Of a stretch of DNA of 64,000 nucleotides, positions 60,596 to 64,000 are shown in pieces (position 1 is the stretch's first letter; every line of letters begins with the position of its first letter). The notes under the pieces were generated by a model. The model ran no database searches, was not told where the DNA came from, and was given only the letters and a program-made list of their open reading frames with translations. The translations under genes and the position numbers were made by a program. The DNA comes from Gnetum montanum (taxonomy: Eukaryota > Streptophyta > Gnetopsida > Gnetales > Gnetaceae). The DNA is taken from contig MNCI01016050.1 of NCBI GenBank assembly GCA_015680685.1, positions 655,207-719,206 of the forward strand, read 5' to 3'.

Positions 60596-62856
60596 TAAGA
60601 AATGTAATGTAACAAAATATGAATAATAGTTAGCCTATAGTAGAGACATGCAAAGTATAATGCCAATACAACATTTCAATAATACAATCTCGGTAAACAT
60701 TATAACATGAAATTGGAGTTAAACTAAAATCTGAATCTTGATTTAACATTTTAAAGCATGAATTAATCATCAATAGTATGTTCTAATTTATCCTCATCTA
60801 AGCTAGCATAATCACCTTAAAGCACATAAAACCAAGGAAATCAATCCTAATACTAAGTAGTATAAAATAACTAATAAAAATACTCTTATATAGATTTTCT
60901 TGGAGGCATTAGGTAGCTAGACAATCATGCACATGGCTAGCTACAAAGAAACATTAGACAAACAAGCACAAGAAAAATTACAAATGTGAATGAAATAATG
61001 CAAAAAAAAAAAACTAATTAATTATTAAATAATAATTGCCAAGTGTACCACCATCCATCATACCAATCAAACAAGCAAATGAATAAGATGTACATACTTT
61101 GATATGCTTCATGATATAAGGATCACCTCATCATCATGATATGATTCATGATATTGTCACTACAAATAGATGATACTTATGATGATATGCTTCATGCTAT
61201 AAGAGTTCAACTCATCACTCTAATATGCTTAATGCTATTGTTACTACAAAATAGTACAAAAGATTAGCATAATAAATTGCGAGTTCAAATATCCAAATTT
61301 CAAATCAAATAGACAAACAAACATCCTTGATGATGGAGAGATGACTTTAAACCATAGTTAAATGATAAAATGAGTATGAAAATCATTTTTTCTAAGTGAA
61401 TTTCATTATGATAAATTTTCCCAAATGATATGCATAGCCAACCAAGAGGTTTCAAGACCCAAACTACGAAATCATTATCATAGTAACCAATTTGAAGTAT
61501 TAGGTGGAGCCAAAATCAAAATATTAGAATAGTTGGATCCTAATAAATTATTAAAATATATTCCATTAATGAATCTAAGTTACTTAAGACCATACTAAAT
61601 TCTCACATATACCAACATATTAATAGTTGTGAATTCCTAGTTTTTATATTTTAGAAGCACAAAAATTGATGTTTTTAATAACTTTTTCAATTTTCAATTA
61701 TTCTAAGGCTAGGGATTGTTGAAAGAAACTGGATTATTGCAATGCATTCAAAGGTAATATCATTTATCAATCACAACCTCCACTGCAACCTTATAACCAA
61801 TTCATCTTAGGAGTCAAAAATGTAGAATTTTGAATTGAAAAAATGTTATCAAAAGTAATAAAAACGTGGTCAAACTTGGTAAAAATATTTATTAATATTC
61901 CATTCATCAAAGCCAAACTCAAAAATTGATAAATTATAGAAAAGTAACATTAAAATAGAAGATATAAGAATTTAGGTAATTTGAAAAACAATTACTAAAC
62001 GAACAAAATCAGCCAAAGGAAGTTATATTAAATAAAATGGCAATTTCAAAATGATAAAAATGCTAAATTACCCTACCTAAAAAATATAATATTGTGGCAA
62101 GGGATTTCATGCTTCGATCTCCTAGGAAAGCTTTGCATCCTAGGTAAGATCATAGATTAACAAAAGGATCTTAGCGATTTCTAAAATAAGATCTTGAAAT
62201 AACACAAGTTCAGATCTAGCTCTCTCTCCAATCTAGTAGAATCTTTCTCTCTTGTTCTATCTCTTAGATGTTGACAAGGTAATGCAAAAGAATGTTTTCT
62301 TAAGGAATTAGGATCAAGATTATATTCTAACAAAGATCTAGCAACACTAGGCAAGGGAATTTTCATGTGTAAAATAATATTTAAAATAAGTTATGAATTC
62401 AAATTTATTTTGAAATTCTTTTTTCAAATGGACTGTAGTGTATTCTAACCTTAGGAGCATCTTCTAAAAGAAAGTTAATAACCTAGACTAATCCTAAGGT
62501 GATAGCTATGGCTAAGCCCAACTAATAACAAAGTATAAAGTTCAAAAGTATAGCTAATGAAAGGTTGGCCTGAGACTTTTTTTTAAAAATAAGATACTAA
62601 AAAATTAATATAAAATAATATATAAAAAAATATAATTTATTGCAAAATATAAATTAATCCAACACATCATATCAAACTAAGGTAGTACCCCATGTGTTAA
62701 TGATCCATAATACCTTCTCACTCAGAATACCAACAAAAGAATTAGTGAATGTGCCAAATTAAAAGAAGATACAGAATATCAAAAATATTAAAAAGTAGCA
62801 AAGCATGAAAATTAGAAAAAATTACCACAAGATAATTTTATTAAAATAAATAAAAT
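60596..62856. other. no gene recognised; one short duplication
   Basis: AT-rich. At 61101-61257 two units of about 80 bases repeat (gatatgcttcatgatataag / gatatgcttcatgctataag, each ending ttgt-cactacaaa-tag). Part of the right side is probably the body of the chromovirus 3' LTR that starts at 63170. Confidence 0.5.
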
Positions 62857-63005
62857 TATTATCCTAGTGGTAAGATACTTGATTTGAAAGCTCTAGGTTA
62901 TGGGCTTGATTCTAGTGGGCAATGCTATGTTATATAAAGTTCTAGTTGGACTATATATCTTGGGGTGCACCTATGTTTCACTTATTTTAGGTTCCAACAC
63001 CTCCA
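62857..63005 (+). mobile_element. tRNA-derived SINE, copy 3
   Basis: A-box-like tatcctagtggtaagat, B-box-like gggcttgattctagtggg, then the shared body ttctagttggactatatatc, cttggggtgcacctatgttt and ttccaacacctcc. It is closest to copy 2. It appears to lie within the chromovirus LTR. Confidence 0.72.
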
Positions 63006-63129
63006 AAAGTAAGAGGTTATCAAAATGACATAACTAGGCATATATCTCATAAAGCATAATCAATATAAGGAAAATAGGGTAATAAGAATAGATATAGATT
63101 ATGAAATAAGACAAGAGTTCAAACTAAAA

Positions 63130-63170
63130 ATATAACGAGGGGTAAGGGTTTCTAGATCAAGGGTGTTACA
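63130..63170 (-). repeat. edge of a chromovirus 3' LTR
   Basis: On the - strand the sequence TGTAACACCCTTGATC begins at 63170, a common start for plant chromovirus LTRs. It directly follows a purine-rich tract (GGTGGGAAGGGGCAAAGG, 63174-63192). The far end of the LTR was not located. Confidence 0.6.
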
Positions 63171-63194
63171 TTGGCCTTTGCCCCTTCCCACCTA

Positions 63195-63775
63195 CCATCC
63201 CATTACCCATACCTTAGGAATCTTACTCTTAGAAGACTTGAGGATGTATGGTACACAAATCATTTTGCACTTCCCATTTTACATCCCATAATCCATGTAT
63301 TTCCTAAATTATCTTAATCATTAGATTCATCGTACTTCTCAATCTTCTGTTTATCTTGTTAAAAATCTAGACTAGATGTTCCATAAAAGTATCTTTATGT
63401 TGGAGCTATACATCCTACCAATCTATCTTATGAATATGCTATGCAACATACTTTCTTAGCATAGAAACATTAAACATGTCATGAATTGACTACAAATGCT
63501 ATGGAAGATCAAGCTAATAGGCATCATCACAAAGTTCTCTCAAACTCAAGAAGGGACCAATGTAATGAGAAGCTAACTTTTCTCTTTTCTTGAATCTTAT
63601 AATCCTATTCATTAGTGAAAACTTTAGGAGAACATGATCATCAATACTAAATTTAATAGTCATCCTCTATTATTTACATACTTGTAGTTATCTTATGTTG
63701 TTTACAATTTATTTCTGATAATCTTGATCTATTTAGTAGACTCCCTAATGATGTCTATTCTCTATGAAATTCAAG
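63195..63775 (-). pseudogene. pol: chromovirus (Ty3/gypsy) integrase C-terminus, decayed
   Basis: In - strand direction: IKFSIDDHVLLKFSLMNRII, RFKKREKLASHYIGPFLSLR, HDMFNVSMLRKYV, then HGLWDVKWEVQNDL and HPQVF. These match the order of the C-terminal integrase domain of plant chromoviruses (the GPF, HVSMLRKYV and W-E words). Stops occur between blocks. The upstream part is cut by the LTR at 63801. Confidence 0.8.
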
Positions 63776-63800
63776 AACAAAGGTGTACAACATGGTCTAT

Positions 63801-64000
63801 TGATGAGTGGCGAGGTACCCCTACACTCCACCATACGAATACGAGCGTACACGCGCGATCCGGTCGAACTCCGCAGACTAAATGCCTTAACACCACAAGA
63901 AACACTTGGGGTTAATCGTTCGTTGTCTTCCCAGGCTTGCTTGTATGTGTCACGGTGTATGGTTAAGCAAGTCTGAGGTATGTGATTTTTTTGGTATTTT
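63801..64000. mobile_element. start of another Athila-like LTR, cut by the window edge
   Basis: Begins TGATGAGTGGCGAGGTACCC like Element 2, and further on resembles Element 4 (tatggttaag, gaggtatgtgat). It keeps many CpG sites (cgagcgtacacgcgcgatcc) that are TG or CA in the other copies, so it is likely younger. Strand and partner LTR lie outside the window. Confidence 0.75.

Overview
The window looks like intergenic DNA from a large-genome land plant, most likely a seed plant. A gymnosperm is plausible, but nothing here proves it. I found no intact host gene. Almost everything recognisable is a decayed LTR retrotransposon or a SINE. Reading frames are broken mainly by TAG, TGA and TAA at positions where CAG, CGA or CAA is expected, and CpG is scarce. 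Both fit old methylated repeats.

Layout: (1) About 0.6-42 kb is one old Ty3/gypsy element of Tat type on the + strand, called Element 1 here. It has gag at 2.7-4.6 kb, protease at 4.7-5.9 kb, an antisense multi-exon accessory gene at 6.8-18.8 kb, two tandem arrays at 21.0-23.6 kb, the end of RT at 24.0-24.4 kb, and RNase H plus a second RNase H at 40.8-41.7 kb. No integrase or 3' LTR was found. (2) Element 2 (6921-15646, - strand, TSD AGGAG) sits inside the last intron of Element 1's antisense gene. It is Athila-like, with gag and an accessory gene but no pol. (3) Element 3 (24432-40763, - strand, TSD AAGAA) is a younger Tat relative of Element 1 that split its RT/RNase H frame. It keeps gag, protease and RT, and has the same antisense accessory gene between protease and RT. 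It lacks RNase H and integrase, and its two LTRs differ strongly. (4) 43.7-46.2 kb is a decayed Ty1/copia pol. (5) Element 4 (47423-60590, - strand, TSD CATAG) is Athila-like with gag, protease, RT, RNase H, integrase and an accessory gene. (6) 60.6-63.8 kb holds a SINE and the end of a chromovirus pol with its 3' LTR edge. A fresh-looking Athila-like LTR starts at 63801 and runs off the window. Two more SINE copies lie head to tail at 0.25-0.56 kb.

The most interesting pattern is in the accessory genes. In the Tat pair (Elements 1 and 3) an antisense, intron-containing gene is conserved nearly exon for exon between protease and RT. In the Athila-like pair (2 and 4) a sense accessory gene, begun by a shared splice acceptor, lies at the 3' end. 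In Elements 2, 3 and 4 the DNA upstream of the accessory gene carries a TATA-like box plus the short repeated motif that marks that element's own LTR (U3). In Element 1 the motif is shared with its presumed 5' LTR region. The motif differs between elements but matches within each element. This suggests that internal accessory-gene promoters are copied from, or kept in step with, the LTR promoter.
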